Source: an uncultured Rubrivivax sp. (GTDB lineage: Bacteria; Pseudomonadota; Gammaproteobacteria; Burkholderiales; Burkholderiaceae_C). Taken from it: a stretch of DNA of 5,332 nt. The stretch lies in contig CALBTN010000392.1 of NCBI GenBank assembly GCA_937967345.1, positions 1-5,332 of the forward strand, in the 5' to 3' direction. The notes below the pieces were generated by a model. That model saw nothing but the letters and a program-made list of their open reading frames with translations, was not told where the DNA came from and did no database searches. Numbering within the stretch: position 1 is the first letter of the stretch; every line of letters starts with the position of its first letter. Below are positions 4,816-5,332 of the stretch, piece by piece. The position numbers and the translations under genes are program-made.

Positions 4816-5332
4816 CGTGCCAACGTTCGCAGCATTCAGCTCGGCAGCAGCACCCACTTAGCGGTGCTGGCGCCGATCAAGCCCGGCCTGACCGACGCGC
4901 AAGAGCCGATCAGCTACGTCGAGCGGCTGCAACGGCTGCTCGACGCGCTGCACGCGGCGCGGCGCAACCTGCGCGAGTCGGAGCTGGTGAGCCCGGCCTT
5001 TCCCGACACGATCGGCCGCTTCGGCGTGATCCAGAACTTTCGCTACGCGGTGTGGCCGCCGCTGCGCCGGCTGGCCGATCTGCGTGAACCCGGCCCCTTT
5101 TACCTGTCGCTGAACGTCAGCTTCGACGGCGGCTGGGAGCCGTACATGCGCGTGATCTACCGCGACATCGGCCCGTTCCTGGACACGCTGTTCTGCCACT
5201 GCGACGGCTACCCGGGATCGACCAGCGCCAGCTTCGACGACTACTGCCGCTGGGTGCGCGCCAACGAGCTGCCCGCCGGCATCTACTACGACGACAGCGC
5301 CGCCACGCCCGGCGATGCGCACTACGCCGCGC
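4813..5332 (+). CDS. Unidentified protein, N-terminal 173 residues (cut by window edge)
   Basis: A frame with no stop runs from the ATG at 4813 to the right edge. It is preceded by GGGGG (4802-4806) 6 nt upstream and by an in-frame TAG at 4768, so this ATG is the only sensible start. Codons favour G or C in the third position like the neighbouring genes, which supports real coding. The product starts MRANVRSIQLGSSTHLAVLA with no clear signal peptide or membrane segment. A predicted helix with heptad-like leucines (YVERLQRLLDALHAARRNL) spans about 35-53. Then come YLSLNVSFDGGWEPY (Phe104-Asp105-Gly106) and LDTLFCHCDGYPG with Cys128-His129-Cys130. The LAVLAPIKPG opening plus FDGxW and HCxGYP reminds me of ferredoxin-like (dimeric alpha/beta barrel) proteins, some near DyP-type peroxidases, but I cannot confirm this and assign no function. 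It may be transcribed from metY or its own promoter. Confidence 0.8.
   Translation, partial: MRANVRSIQLGSSTHLAVLAPIKPGLTDAQEPISYVERLQRLLDALHAARRNLRESELVSPAFPDTIGRFGVIQNFRYAVWPPLRRLADLREPGPFYLSLNVSFDGGWEPYMRVIYRDIGPFLDTLFCHCDGYPGSTSASFDDYCRWVRANELPAGIYYDDSAATPGDAHYAA

Noticed and set aside
3287..4861. Plus-strand open frame (524 codons) in another frame over metY
   Set aside because: It is an Arg/Ala-rich frame-shifted shadow of metY with no family features.
4858..5322. Minus-strand open frame (154 codons) near the right edge
   Set aside because: It lies opposite the plus-strand frame at 4813-5332, which has a ribosome site, a sensible start and more protein-like composition.

Overview
The window looks like chromosomal DNA from a high-GC betaproteobacterium, most likely a member of the Burkholderiales. 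I infer this from the strongly GC-biased third codon positions, the Sbp-CysT-CysW-CysA gene order, and protein sequences that align well from memory with proteobacterial sulfur genes. No 16S or other phylogenetic marker is present, so the assignment is tentative.

Positions 1-3229 (minus strand) hold a sulfate/thiosulfate ABC importer operon read leftwards: periplasmic binding protein (2183-3229), permease CysT (1334-2170, GTG start), permease CysW (402-1337, 4-bp ATGA overlap with cysT) and the first 92 codons of the ATPase CysA (278 down to the left edge). The first three genes are tightly packed. CysW and CysA are separated by 123 bp that hold a long imperfect hairpin made of GCAGAG-type repeats (298-396), which looks like a dispersed repeat inserted in the operon.

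Positions 3230-3404 form a divergent control region. It has a plausible sigma70 promoter facing the transporter, an AT-richer island with an imperfect dyad that could be a CysB-type (LysR family) site, and a weaker promoter candidate facing right. Positions 3405-4703 (plus strand) encode a complete O-acetylhomoserine sulfhydrylase (MetY). It puts sulfide directly onto O-acetylhomoserine to make homocysteine. The importer brings in sulfate or thiosulfate, reduction (genes not in this window) gives sulfide, and MetY is one of the enzymes that fixes it, so the two divergent units make biochemical sense together.

Positions 4704-4812 are a short intergenic stretch with a 15-bp tandem duplication, a stem-loop without a T-tract, and an inverted repeat whose right arm covers the next start codon. 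From 4813 to the right edge a plus-strand reading frame stays open (173 full codons). It is a real-looking but unidentified gene, cut by the window end.

I see no phage, IS element, CRISPR array, tRNA or rRNA, and no convincing new system. The most interesting items are the intra-operon hairpin repeat, the divergent operator candidate, the mixed Sbp/CysP ligand pocket and the unidentified truncated gene with its possible start-sequestering stem.
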